A stretch of 46,436 nucleotides of DNA from contig JAISKK010000065.1 in the NCBI GenBank assembly GCA_031260965.1, positions 1-46,436 of the forward strand, given 5' to 3'. Shown one piece after another: positions 1 to 7,720 of this stretch; the stretch's first letter is position 1; each line of letters opens with the position of its first letter. The stretch is from Desulfovibrio sp. (lineage in GTDB: Bacteria > Desulfobacterota > Desulfovibrionia > Desulfovibrionales > Desulfovibrionaceae). Both the position numbers and the translations under genes were made by a program. The notes under the pieces were generated by a model. The model did no database searches, was not told the DNA's origin, and saw nothing but the letters and a program-made list of their open reading frames with translations.

Positions 1-57
1 TTTCGTTTTGCGCTTCCGTCTGCCGTATTCGATGTCGCTCAAGGTGGGACGTTTCAT
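1..57 (-). CDS. IS5-family transposase, N-terminal fragment
   Basis: Nineteen codons are visible on the minus strand, starting at the ATG complementary to 55-57 and beginning MKRPTLSDIEYGRRKRKTK. A strong SD (GGAGGTG) lies a few bases upstream of the start. The basic, Arg/Lys-rich start with a 'SDIEY' segment resembles IS5-group transposases (DUF772 plus DDE_Tnp_1 domains), but none of the catalytic domain is in view. The gene is truncated by the window edge, not visibly by mutation. Family placement rests on N-terminal resemblance alone. Confidence 0.5.
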   Translation of the reverse strand, partial: MKRPTLSDIEYGRRKRKTK

Positions 58-142
58 GCTTTTTCACCTCCAACAGATGGATATTCCTAGCATAAAACTT
101 TAAACTTGACGATCTCTTGAGTGCGATTAAATCAGTGTTTCC
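1..142 (-). mobile_element. End of an IS5-like insertion sequence (cut by the window edge)
   Basis: The window opens inside a mobile element: a transposase N-terminus (1-57) reads leftward off the edge. Its upstream side ends, on the minus strand, with a GGAAACACTGATTTAATC-type terminus near 142. IS5 elements commonly begin with GGAA and insert at YTAR; CTAA at 143-146 would fit that target duplication. The other end and the second target copy lie outside the window, so the exact boundary is inferred. Confidence 0.45.
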
Positions 143-231
143 CTAATTTTCCCTCACCGCCGGTGTAGAAATTTTATGAGAAGCGTATTATTACGCAAGA
201 ACGGGCTTTCATTGAGATGGAGACAACAACC

Positions 232-1476
232 ATGACCGATGAGATTGAAGAAAGACTAAAAAAATTAAAACATCTCCAGGTGCATGAACTTAAAGTCGGC
301 ATGTATGTTGCCGATTCAGGCATAAGCTGGACAAATAGGCCCTACCTATTTGTTAAAACAGGGCTGATTGAATCCGAGGACGACATACGCCAGATCATCA
401 ACGATGGCTATATTGAAGCCTATATTGACCCATCCCACTCGGTCGCTTACACCGACCCCCAGCCTCTTGAACAAAACCCGGACATCGCCGACAGCTCCCC
501 CACTCCCCCATTAAAACCCAAAGTCCCCCTAGCTGAGGAAATCCAAAACGCAGCAGAAGTGCAAAGCGATACCGTCGTCTATGTACGCAGTTTCATGAGC
601 GATATACGGACGGGAAAACTCGATATGGCTCCGGCCTCCGGTTTCATGGAAAAAATCATGGAGAGCGTGGACCGCAACGTAAACGCCATGATGAGCCTTT
701 GCCGACTGCGCAGCGTTGACAGCTACACCTATATGCACTGCGTCAATGTCAGCGTTTTCACAAGCATGTTCGCCCGCTACACGGGCATGAACAAACAGGA
801 GGTGCTCTGTGCGGGACTGGCCGGACTTTTCCACGATCTCGGCAAAGCGCTTGTGCCCACAGAAATCCTTAACGCGCCGCGCCGGCTCAGCCCGCAGGAA
901 CGCACCGTAATGAACTCCCACCCGTCCCTGGGTTATGAGCAGGTTAAAAACATTCCGGGCGTGATTCCGGAAGTGCCTCTGGGGATGTTGCACCACCATG
1001 AAAAATACGATGGTACGGGATACCCCTCCGGGCTATCGGGCGACGCCATATCCGGGACAGGCTATATGGTTGCCCTGGCCGACATCTACGACGCCCTGAC
1101 CAGCAAACGCGTTTACAAGGACGGCATGTCTCCGCACCGGGCGCTGGGCGTCATGTATGAAATGCGGGGCAAAGACCTGCACCCGGAGATGCTGGATCGT
1201 TTTATCCGCATGATTGGAGTTTACCCTGTGGGTAGCGTAGTGGAAATGTCTGACGGCTCCTGGGGCGTTGTAAGCGCCGTCAATCTGGACGAGCCAATCA
1301 AGCCCTCTATCACCCTGATCCGGGATGCCAAAGGCAAGGTACTGCCGGATATCCTCTGCGATCTGGCCAGCCCGGACAACAAATTGAAAATTGCCCGCTG
1401 CGCCCCTGCGGGAACAACCGGCATAAATCCCGCCCAGGTTCTGCAATTACCGCCAAGTGCGGCCGGACACGCGTAG
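232..1476 (+). CDS. HD-GYP domain cyclic-di-GMP phosphodiesterase
   Basis: Probable c-di-GMP hydrolase acting in the cytoplasm. Of two in-frame ATGs (217 and 232), the second has GGAG nine bases upstream and is preferred, giving 414 residues. Residues about 10-70 match the DUF3391 module often found before HD-GYP domains. A proline-rich linker follows. The HD-GYP domain covers about 130-350, with FHDLGK near 200, HHEKYDGTGYP near 254-265 and ALADIYDALTS further on, so the metal ligands and the GYP signature are intact. About 60 residues follow the catalytic domain. There is no signal peptide, membrane segment or receiver domain, so the input signal is unknown. The gene stands alone between an IS end and the convergent modC. 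The family call is secure; the process it controls is not evident. Confidence 0.9.
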   Translation: MTDEIEERLKKLKHLQVHELKVGMYVADSGISWTNRPYLFVKTGLIESEDDIRQIINDGYIEAYIDPSHSVAYTDPQPLEQNPDIADSSPTPPLKPKVPLAEEIQNAAEVQSDTVVYVRSFMSDIRTGKLDMAPASGFMEKIMESVDRNVNAMMSLCRLRSVDSYTYMHCVNVSVFTSMFARYTGMNKQEVLCAGLAGLFHDLGKALVPTEILNAPRRLSPQERTVMNSHPSLGYEQVKNIPGVIPEVPLGMLHHHEKYDGTGYPSGLSGDAISGTGYMVALADIYDALTSKRVYKDGMSPHRALGVMYEMRGKDLHPEMLDRFIRMIGVYPVGSVVEMSDGSWGVVSAVNLDEPIKPSITLIRDAKGKVLPDILCDLASPDNKLKIARCAPAGTTGINPAQVLQLPPSAAGHA

Positions 1477-1481
1477 CAGCA

Positions 1482-1502
1482 GGCTTTTTTGATTTCAAAG
1501 CC
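1482..1502. terminator. Possible weak terminator between convergent genes
   Basis: GGCTTT (1482-1487) pairs with AAAGCC (1497-1502) across a T-rich 9-nt loop in the 29-nt gap between the HD-GYP gene and modC. The stem is short, so this is only a candidate. Confidence 0.3.
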
Positions 1503-1505
1503 AAA

Positions 1506-2288
1506 TCAAGCGAAAAGTCCCCGGTAAGCGCCCCGCCCTTCCATATTTGCCAGAGACAAAGCCAGTCCGCGCAACTGCTCGTTTTCCGAATTCCTGACCA
1601 GAGGAAAATCCTCGGCGGCAACGCTTCCCTTGGCGCGACCACCCTCAAAAATCACCACACGCTCGGCAAAGACGGCCACATCCTCCGGATCATGGGTGAT
1701 TATGATCGCCGGTGCGCCCGCACGGTCGAGAAGACTTTTGCACTGTGCGCGCAAACGCTTGCGCATGAGCGGATCCAAGGCTGAAAAAGGCTCGTCCAGA
1801 AGCAACATGTCCGGACGCACTGCCAGAGCGCGGGCAAGACCAACGCGCTGTTTCTGTCCACCGGAAATGCGGCCCGGATACTGATCCGCCAGATGAGCAA
1901 TTTCAAAAAGCTCCAGCAGCTCGCCGACCCGCGCCAGAACTTTATGGCCCGCCATAAAAAAGGGCCGACCCTGCAAGAGTCCGAAAGCCACATTCTCGCG
2001 CACCGTGAGATGTGGAAAAAGCGCATAGTTCTGGGCGAGATAACCGATCCTGCGCGTTCTAGCTGGCAGGCATATCTTCTTTTCGCTGTCAAAGACCAGA
2101 CGCCCGCCTATGCTGATATGACCGGCGGCAGGTGTGAAAAGACCTGCCACAGCCTGCAGGGTCAGGGTTTTTCCTGACCCTGAATGCCCGAAAAAACACA
2201 AACTTCGCTCGGAAGCGCCAAACGCCACCTTGAGGCTGAAGGCGCCCATGCCCTTTGGAAAACTGTGCTCAATGTTGATTTCTATCAT
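1506..2288 (-). CDS. modC: Molybdate ABC transporter ATP-binding protein
   Basis: ATPase that powers molybdate (possibly tungstate) import together with ModB. Its 260 residues contain Walker A GHSGSGKT near 34-41, the Q-loop in the segment YLAQNYALFPHLTV, the signature SGGQKQRVGLARAL, Walker B LLLDEPFSALD and the switch-region histidine in TITHDPEDV-like sequence (IIITHDPEDV). The KRRIGY-like region before the Q-loop (TRRIGYLAQ) is typical of ModC. At this length it lacks the C-terminal Mop/TOBE molybdate-binding domain of the approximately 350-residue ModC, so it is the short form. It lies 39 bases downstream of modB and is surely cotranscribed. Sulfate or tungstate specificity cannot be excluded. 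Confidence 0.83.
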   Translation of the reverse strand: MIEINIEHSFPKGMGAFSLKVAFGASERSLCFFGHSGSGKTLTLQAVAGLFTPAAGHISIGGRLVFDSEKKICLPARTRRIGYLAQNYALFPHLTVRENVAFGLLQGRPFFMAGHKVLARVGELLELFEIAHLADQYPGRISGGQKQRVGLARALAVRPDMLLLDEPFSALDPLMRKRLRAQCKSLLDRAGAPAIIITHDPEDVAVFAERVVIFEGGRAKGSVAAEDFPLVRNSENEQLRGLALSLANMEGRGAYRGLFA

Positions 2289-2327
2289 GCTCAGCGGTGT
2301 TTACTTGCCAAACGGCAGTTTAACATT

Positions 2328-3041
2328 TCATTTGCCGCCCACATAGCGCGTCCCGGAAAACTTCATTCCGCCAACACTCTCCGCTATCACCAAAAGTGAT
2401 GTGCAAATAACAACGGTCAAAAGAACCAGAACCAGAGCGCGCGAATCGTTCCCGGACTGGAAGGCGTCATAAACGGCCAGGGAGAGGGTTTGGGTTTTAC
2501 CGGGCAGATTGCCGGCAATCATGAGCGTTGCCCCGAATTCCCCCATCCCCCTGGCAAAGGCCAGAGTTATGCCCGCAAAAATACCGCGCCAAGCCAAGGG
2601 TAGGGAAATACGAAAGAAAATACGCGTTTCCGTCGCCCCTAAGGTGCGGGCCGCGTCTTCCAGACCATGGTCCACCATCTCCAAGGCAGCCCTGGACGAA
2701 CGATAACAAAGAGGGAAAATAACCACAGTGGCAGCCACCACAGCGCCCTGCCAGGAAAAGATGAGGTTGATTCCGTATTCATTTAGCCATTGTCCGATAA
2801 GCCCCCGCTTGCCCACAAGCAAAATCAGGCAATAGCCGGTTACGGTGGGCGGCAACACAAGCGGCAGAGCACACAGAGAATCGATAATCCGGAAGACAAA
2901 GCTCCCGGCCGGAGATCGTCTGCCGGACAACAGCCTGGCCATCCCCACGCCGAAAATCCCGGCCAGCACGGTGGCAAATCCCGCCACCTTGAGGGTCAGC
3001 AGGATACAGATCGGCAGCAGGGGATCGTCAAAAGGATTCAT
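2328..3041 (-). CDS. modB: Molybdate ABC transporter permease
   Basis: Inner-membrane channel of the molybdate importer. The open frame extends to 3182, but homology to ModB begins at an internal Met (MNPFDDPLLPICILLTLKVA), start at 3041, giving 237 residues; no good SD is visible there, so the start is uncertain. Several hydrophobic segments are evident. The cytoplasmic EAA-type coupling loop is clear: DAARTLGATETRIFFRISLP followed by GITLAFARGMGEFGATLMIAGN, which is characteristic of ModB. The periplasmic binding protein gene modA is not beside it; the divergent neighbour is panD-like. The binding protein must be encoded elsewhere. Confidence 0.85.
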   Translation of the reverse strand: MNPFDDPLLPICILLTLKVAGFATVLAGIFGVGMARLLSGRRSPAGSFVFRIIDSLCALPLVLPPTVTGYCLILLVGKRGLIGQWLNEYGINLIFSWQGAVVAATVVIFPLCYRSSRAALEMVDHGLEDAARTLGATETRIFFRISLPLAWRGIFAGITLAFARGMGEFGATLMIAGNLPGKTQTLSLAVYDAFQSGNDSRALVLVLLTVVICTSLLVIAESVGGMKFSGTRYVGGK

Positions 3042-3096
3042 GAATTTTATGCTATAATTGCAGGATAGACCCGGCAATCTGGTCACGGATTCATGT

Positions 3097-3114
3097 AGAT
3101 AAGTGATTTTATCT
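3097..3114. promoter_or_regulatory. Inverted repeat AGATAA-N6-TTATCT upstream of modB
   Basis: Perfect 6-bp inverted repeat (3097-3102 and 3109-3114) in the divergent control region between modB and the panD-like gene. Position and symmetry suit a dimeric regulator. It does not match the classical ModE box closely, so the protein that binds, if any, is unknown. Confidence 0.35.
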
Positions 3115-3266
3115 GCGTAAAAAGCCAGACAGGCCGCACAAAGGGCAGGCACACAGAGGATGCGCCCCGGGAGCAGCCGCAAATATTGAAAAACAGATGT
3201 AAAAGTGTTAGAGTTTGTTTTACAGGATTACCCCGCTCCGGCGGACAACATTATAAGGAACTGATA

Positions 3267-3686
3267 ATGATTAAAGTCATAAGAGCAAAACTGCACGGTC
3301 TACGCGTCACAGGATGCGATCTCAATTACCACGGCTGCATTACCCTCGACCCCCTGCTCTGCCGGCAGGCAGGCATATATCCTCTGGAATTTGTGGATAT
3401 CTGGAACAAAAACAACGGCAAACACCTTTCAACCTACGTCATGTTCGGGCCAGAGGGCTCGCGCTGCTGTGTGCTGAACGGCGCGCCAGCCCGCAGTTTC
3501 CAGCTCGGCGACGAGATATCAATCCGCGCCGTGGAATACTTGGACAGCCCTGCGGAATTACCGTCCATAAAGCCGCGCGTCCTGGTTTTCGGCGCGGGCA
3601 ACAGAACCATTGAAAGTCTGCAATACGCGGTGACTGTGAACGACCAACAGGGTCTTGCCCTGTCCATCTCATCTCTGGAGGAATAG
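3267..3686 (+). CDS. panD: Aspartate 1-decarboxylase-like pyruvoyl protein with Gly-Cys processing site
   Basis: Resembles PanD, which makes beta-alanine for coenzyme A by decarboxylating aspartate with a self-generated pyruvoyl group. The ATG at 3267 follows AAGGA by 7 nt and gives 139 residues (family about 115-130). Conserved features are Lys8, the DLNYHG segment, IWNKNNGK, STY (Thr/Tyr of the active site) and LNGAPA with the conserved Asn. Two key differences stand out. The cleavage pair Gly24-Ser25 of E. coli is Gly23-Cys24 here, and the substrate-binding Arg54 equivalent is His (GKHLSTY). The C-terminus also continues about 15 residues beyond the usual end. It may be a divergent PanD that processes through Cys, or a relative with another role. 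Confidence 0.72.
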   Translation: MIKVIRAKLHGLRVTGCDLNYHGCITLDPLLCRQAGIYPLEFVDIWNKNNGKHLSTYVMFGPEGSRCCVLNGAPARSFQLGDEISIRAVEYLDSPAELPSIKPRVLVFGAGNRTIESLQYAVTVNDQQGLALSISSLEE

Positions 3687-3766
3687 CCCCTGCCGGCCAG
3701 CAACCATTTTGCCGACGCGCTCAAACCCTTCCTCGCCGTGTAGTCTCCGCGAAAGGCCTCCGAACC

Positions 3767-4522
3767 ATGCCCAAAAAAAGTCGCGCCGACCAGCTTCTCT
3801 ACGAACAGGGACTGGCGGAAAGCCGGGAACAGGCCCGACGTCTGATCATGACCGGACGCGTATCCTACCTGCAAGACGAAAAAAACCTGCCTGTCGACAA
3901 ACCAGGCAGACAGCTACTCCCGGGGACGCGTTTTTCCATCGTCGCGCCCGAAGCCTTCGTCAGCCGGGGCGCCTATAAGCTCCTGACTGCCCTGGAACAT
4001 TTCTCCATAGATGTCACGGGCTTTATCGCTCTTGATGCCGGAGCCTCCACCGGGGGCTTTACGGATTGTCTGCTGCAACGCGGAGCGGCCAGGGTCTATG
4101 CCGTAGATGTTGGCAAGAATCAGTTGCACGAGCGCCTGAAAAAGGACCCGCGCGTGGTCTCGCTGGAAGGGATCAACCTGCGCCATGCCAACGCCTCTTT
4201 GCTCCCGGAAGATGTTGATATGGTCACTCTCGACCTCTCCTTCATCTCCCTCACTCTCGTCCTTGGCCCATGCACAGCGCGTCTGAAGGACACAGGCCTG
4301 ATCGCCGCCCTGATCAAACCCCAGTTTGAGGCTGGGCCCGGCGGCACAGTTAAGGGGATCGTGCGGGACACAGATCTGCGCGCGGCCGCCGTGGAAAAAA
4401 TTCTGCGTTTCGCCCGCACGGAAATGCAATTTGATTTTTTGGGCCTTGTGCCTTCAAAGCTGAAAGGCTCCAAAGGCAACCAAGAATATATGGCCCTCTG
4501 GCGCAAGCGTGAGACAGCTTAA
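3767..4522 (+). CDS. tlyA: TlyA-family rRNA 2'-O-methyltransferase
   Basis: Predicted S-adenosylmethionine-dependent methylase of ribosomal RNA (TlyA/hemolysin A family; in characterised members it modifies cytidines of 16S and 23S rRNA). The 251 residues begin with an S4 RNA-binding domain (KSRADQLLYEQGLAESREQARRL split around residue 5-27, then IMTGRVSY). An FtsJ-like Rossmann domain follows from about residue 60: LDAGASTGGFTD is the SAM-binding loop, AVDVGKNQL follows, then LDLSFISL and ALIKPQFEAGPG, all typical of the family. Length is normal. It starts 80 bases after the panD-like gene and may share its transcript. The old name 'hemolysin' does not imply a toxin. Confidence 0.88.
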   Translation: MPKKSRADQLLYEQGLAESREQARRLIMTGRVSYLQDEKNLPVDKPGRQLLPGTRFSIVAPEAFVSRGAYKLLTALEHFSIDVTGFIALDAGASTGGFTDCLLQRGAARVYAVDVGKNQLHERLKKDPRVVSLEGINLRHANASLLPEDVDMVTLDLSFISLTLVLGPCTARLKDTGLIAALIKPQFEAGPGGTVKGIVRDTDLRAAAVEKILRFARTEMQFDFLGLVPSKLKGSKGNQEYMALWRKRETA

Positions 4523-4539
4523 AATCGGAGGGGCAAGGG

Positions 4540-4595
4540 CATGATGCTACCCCTGCCGGAGGACTGCAAAGGGGGCTTTGCCCCCTTTGCAGTTG
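4540..4595 (+). repeat. REP-like intergenic hairpin element / terminator
   Basis: A perfect 13-bp stem, CTGCAAAGGGGGC (4564-4576) with its complement at 4580-4592, closes on a TTT loop. It is preceded by CCGGAGGA (4556-4563). No T-tract follows, so if it terminates tlyA and the convergent rubrerythrin it does so without a classic U-run. The design (CCGGAGGA, then GCAA plus G-run, then a TTT loop) recurs at 41695-41738, suggesting a dispersed repeat. Confidence 0.55.
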
Positions 4596-4635
4596 AAATC
4601 AATATTTACAATAATACGGCTCCCGCTGTGATGAT

Positions 4636-5127
4636 TCAGCCTACTTTATAGAAGGCATTAGCGGAGGCGCCACAGATCGGGCACTTGTCAATCGGCCCTT
4701 CGTGGGTATAGCCGCAGGTCTCGCAGAGGTAATAATCGACGTTGTCCAGTTTACCCTTGGCATCAATAGCCTTCTGGTAGAGTTTGGAGTGCACTTCTTC
4801 CACCGCTCCGGCAAAGCCGAAGTAGCGGGCGCTATTTTTTTCGCCTTCGGCTTCGGCATCCTTGAGCATTTCCGGATACATCTTGCCGAACTCGTAGACT
4901 TCCCCGGCCTTGGCGTCTTGCAGGTTATCCAGGGTGCTGCCGATTTTTCCGGCATTGCGCAGATGGGTGTGGGCATGGATTGTTTCCGCCTCGGCCACGG
5001 CCCGGAATAGTTTGGCCACCTGGGGGAGACCATCTTTGTCCGCCTGTTTGGCATAAGCCAGATATTTGCGGTTGGCCTGGGACTCGCCGGCAAAAGCCGC
5101 CATAAGATTTTCTTGAGTTTTAGACAT
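4636..5127 (-). CDS. rbr: Rubrerythrin
   Basis: Cytoplasmic peroxide-reducing diiron protein important for oxygen tolerance of anaerobes. The 163-residue protein has the two parts expected. Residues 1-125 form a four-helix diiron domain with ExxH-type ligands (FAGESQANRKY, EAETIHAHTH, EEVHSKLY). The C-terminal rubredoxin-like Fe(SCys)4 centre shows YYLCETCGYTHEGP and CPICGA. It is shorter than classical approximately 190-residue rubrerythrin and matches the compact form common in Desulfovibrio and clostridia. The SD GAGGTG lies just upstream of the ATG. A near-perfect hairpin at 5151-5179 separates it from the upstream unknown gene, hinting at its own control. Confidence 0.95.
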   Translation of the reverse strand: MSKTQENLMAAFAGESQANRKYLAYAKQADKDGLPQVAKLFRAVAEAETIHAHTHLRNAGKIGSTLDNLQDAKAGEVYEFGKMYPEMLKDAEAEGEKNSARYFGFAGAVEEVHSKLYQKAIDAKGKLDNVDYYLCETCGYTHEGPIDKCPICGASANAFYKVG

Positions 5128-5150
5128 TTTTCACCTCGTGTGAATGTTAT

Positions 5151-5179
5151 GGTGACGTCCACAAATTGCGGACGCCACC
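5151..5179. promoter_or_regulatory. Inverted repeat upstream of rubrerythrin
   Basis: GGTGACGTCC (5151-5160) and GGACGCCACC (5170-5179) are complementary at 9 of 10 positions (the tenth is a possible G-U pair in RNA) with a 9-nt spacer. It lies 24 bases before the rubrerythrin start. The minus-strand flank is not T-rich, so an operator or leader hairpin is more likely than a terminator. Confidence 0.4.
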
Positions 5180-5222
5180 GGTGTAAGGAAAACTTCAAGG
5201 GGACAAGCTGGGAATGTATTTT

Positions 5223-5645
5223 TCAATACAGACGTATATATTCGTCCAGATTCTCCGCACTGCAGGTGCGGCTCACCCAAAAAGCCGCAGCCCAAACCAT
5301 CAGGGCCGTAGCCTGAGTATCATCCAGGCGCTTGATTTTTGTCTCCAGAGCACTTTTACTTGCTCCATGCACCATATGCGCATTGCCGATCTCGCAGGCG
5401 TCCATCACCCGCAGAAGCAGGTAGGATCCACGCGTCGTATCCGGCAAAAGCCGGACATCCTTGTGGGCCTCGACAATAGTTTTAAGCTCGGCCGGACTGA
5501 ACGATCCCTTAAGGGACATGATGGCCCGAAAAAAAGTATCGACGGCCCACGGTAAAATAAACTCCGCCCCGGCGCTTTTTGTACGGAAATAATCCCTAAG
5601 CCAGCGTTCGTGCTCATTATTAATTCTGGCAGCAACCTGAGGCAT
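5223..5645 (-). CDS. Conserved-looking hypothetical protein
   Basis: Not recognised. The open frame begins at 5702, but the Met at 5645 (MPQVAARINNEHERWLRDYF) has GGGGAGA about 5 bases upstream and is preferred, giving 140 residues. The protein is soluble, with no signal peptide or membrane segment. The N-terminal 'ARINNEHERWL' stretch is faintly reminiscent of ribbon-helix-helix DNA-binding proteins, and a helix-rich middle (LPWAVDTFFRAIMSLKG, AELKTIVEAHKD) follows; neither is diagnostic. It precedes rubrerythrin on the same strand with a 95-base gap, so a link to oxidative stress is possible but unproven. Confidence 0.6.
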   Translation of the reverse strand: MPQVAARINNEHERWLRDYFRTKSAGAEFILPWAVDTFFRAIMSLKGSFSPAELKTIVEAHKDVRLLPDTTRGSYLLLRVMDACEIGNAHMVHGASKSALETKIKRLDDTQATALMVWAAAFWVSRTCSAENLDEYIRLY

Positions 5646-5858
5646 AGCGTCTCCCCGAACTTGCGTCTTGATTTTCCTTTTTCTTACGATTATCCTTCGC
5701 AATGATCAAGAGTTAATCTAGAGCAAATTAAAATTGCGCCGTTAATTGCCGCGCCCGGTTCAAAATAAATTTTTCCCGCTAAAAATAATGCTATCCGGAT
5801 TTTCTTTCCCAGGCCTTGCGCGGATATAAAGAAAGACTACCCTCTGAGGAGAAAATAA

Positions 5859-7691
5859 ATGTGTGGAATTATAGGATATAGTGGACACAGACCGGCAGTT
5901 CCTCTAATCATTGAAGGGCTGCACCGCCTGGAATACCGGGGTTATGATTCTTCCGGCGTCTGTTTTGTTCAGAACAAGGAACTCAAGGTTGTGCGCGCCG
6001 AAGGCAAACTCAAACTTCTGGAAGACAAGCTGGCTCGCATGGAAGTCTCCCTTGCCACTACCGGCATGGGGCATACGCGCTGGGCCACGCACGGCGCACC
6101 CACGGAAGACAACGCCCACCCGCACCGCTCCTCGCGCGGGGACCTGGCCATAGTACACAACGGCATTATTGAAAATTACCAGGAATGCAAAGCAGAGTTA
6201 CTCGCCAAGGGCTTCGAATTTTCTTCGCAGACGGACACCGAGGTCCTGGCAAACCTGATCGCGGACGAGCACAGTTCGGAGACATCTCTGCTCAAAGCCT
6301 TTGCCAGCGCCCTGGAAAGGGCCAGGGGGGCCTATGCTGTGGCCCTGCTTTCCAGGCAGGAGCCGGATACGGTTTATGCGGCCAGGCAATCCGCTCCTCT
6401 CCTTCTGGGTCTTGGATCGGGTGAAAATTTTATCGCCTCGGACATCCCGGCCTTTCTACCCTATACGCGCGATGTGGTTTTTCTTGAGGACGGGGAGATT
6501 GCGCGCATAACGCCCACAAGCTGGGAAGTATTCTCTCTGGCAGATTTGAAGCCTATGGAGAAAAAGATCTCCCGCATTGAATGGGATTTGCAAGCGGCGC
6601 AAAAAGGCGGCTACAAACACTTCATGCTCAAGGAAATTTTCGAGCAGCCCATGACCATCTCCGACTGCGCGGCCGGACGGGTCAGCATGAGCCGTTTCGA
6701 AGCGCACCTGCCGGAGCTTGAAGCTATAGCAAAGCCCTCGCGCCTGCGTATTGTGGCCTGCGGCACATCCTATCACGCCGGGATCTGGGCGCAGATTCTT
6801 TTTGAGAACTGGGCCCGCATTCCCACTACGGTCGAGATCGCCTCAGAATTTCGCTATCGCAACGCCCTGCTCAGCCCCGGCGAAACACTGCTGGTTGTCA
6901 GCCAGTCCGGTGAAACCGCCGACACTCTGGCGGCACTGCGCATCGCCAAAGAAAGAGGCTCCCCCATCCTCGGCATCTGTAATGTAATTGGTTCATCTAT
7001 CTCCCGCGAGGCGGACGCGATCATTTTCACCCAGGCCGGGCCGGAAATCAGCGTGGCCTCCACCAAGGCCATGACCGCCCAGATGACCGTGCTCATGCTC
7101 ATGGCCATGCACTGGAGCAAAAACGGCGGATCTTTGAACAGAGACGAGGCGCGCCTCATCCTGAACGGTCTTTCCGATCTTCCGGCCAAACTCTCCGGCA
7201 TCCTGCCCACCCTGAAGTCCGAGGCCGCGACTCTGGCGGCGCGTTTTGCCTCCAGCAAAGGCATGTTCTTCCTGGGGCGGGGGCAGTCTTATCCCCTGGC
7301 TCTGGAAGGCGCCCTGAAGGTCAAAGAGCTTTCCTACATCCACGCCGAAGGCTATGCATCCGGAGAGATGAAACACGGACCTATCGCCCTTATCGATCAG
7401 GATTTTCCCTCTTTCGTACTCTTGCCCAATGACGATCTTTTTGCCAAGACGCGCTCGAACATGGAAGAGGTTGCGGCCCGCAAAGGCCCGGTCATCGCCC
7501 TGACCAACCCGCCGAAGTCCGGACTGGACATAAAAGGCTGCGAGACCTGGCTTATGCCCGAGGCCTTTGGTCCGCTCAATTCTTTTCTCATGCTCCCGGC
7601 TTTACAGCTTTTCAGTTATGAAGCGGCGGCTTACCTGGGCAAAGATGTTGACCAGCCGCGCAACCTGGCAAAAAGTGTTACAGTTGAATAA
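5859..7691 (+). CDS. glmS: Glutamine-fructose-6-phosphate aminotransferase (isomerizing)
   Basis: Makes glucosamine-6-phosphate from fructose-6-phosphate and glutamine, the entry step to UDP-GlcNAc for peptidoglycan and LPS. GAGGAG precedes the ATG. The 610 residues are standard length. Cys2 of the N-terminal MCGIIGYSG becomes the Ntn nucleophile after Met removal. The glutaminase domain (about 1-230) has LEYRGYDSSGV, MGHTRWATHG and HNGIIENY. Two SIS sugar-isomerase domains follow (ACGTSYHAG, SQSGETADT, then GRGQSYPLALEGALKVKE), and the protein ends with PRNLAKSVTVE, the usual catalytic C-terminal tail. It probably forms a short operon with adk, 29 bases downstream. Confidence 0.97.
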   Translation: MCGIIGYSGHRPAVPLIIEGLHRLEYRGYDSSGVCFVQNKELKVVRAEGKLKLLEDKLARMEVSLATTGMGHTRWATHGAPTEDNAHPHRSSRGDLAIVHNGIIENYQECKAELLAKGFEFSSQTDTEVLANLIADEHSSETSLLKAFASALERARGAYAVALLSRQEPDTVYAARQSAPLLLGLGSGENFIASDIPAFLPYTRDVVFLEDGEIARITPTSWEVFSLADLKPMEKKISRIEWDLQAAQKGGYKHFMLKEIFEQPMTISDCAAGRVSMSRFEAHLPELEAIAKPSRLRIVACGTSYHAGIWAQILFENWARIPTTVEIASEFRYRNALLSPGETLLVVSQSGETADTLAALRIAKERGSPILGICNVIGSSISREADAIIFTQAGPEISVASTKAMTAQMTVLMLMAMHWSKNGGSLNRDEARLILNGLSDLPAKLSGILPTLKSEAATLAARFASSKGMFFLGRGQSYPLALEGALKVKELSYIHAEGYASGEMKHGPIALIDQDFPSFVLLPNDDLFAKTRSNMEEVAARKGPVIALTNPPKSGLDIKGCETWLMPEAFGPLNSFLMLPALQLFSYEAAAYLGKDVDQPRNLAKSVTVE

Positions 7692-7720
7692 CATTTTAAC
7701 TTCAACCCCGGAGACGCAGC

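Noticed and set aside
3767-4522. Reading tlyA as a hemolysin toxin
   Set aside because: The S4 and FtsJ-type methyltransferase domains are clear and there is no secretion signal; the RNA methylase role is much better supported.
5703-5858. glmS ribozyme or riboswitch before glmS
   Set aside because: The 156-base gap is AT-rich with no matching core sequence, and the glmS ribozyme is known mainly from Gram-positive bacteria.
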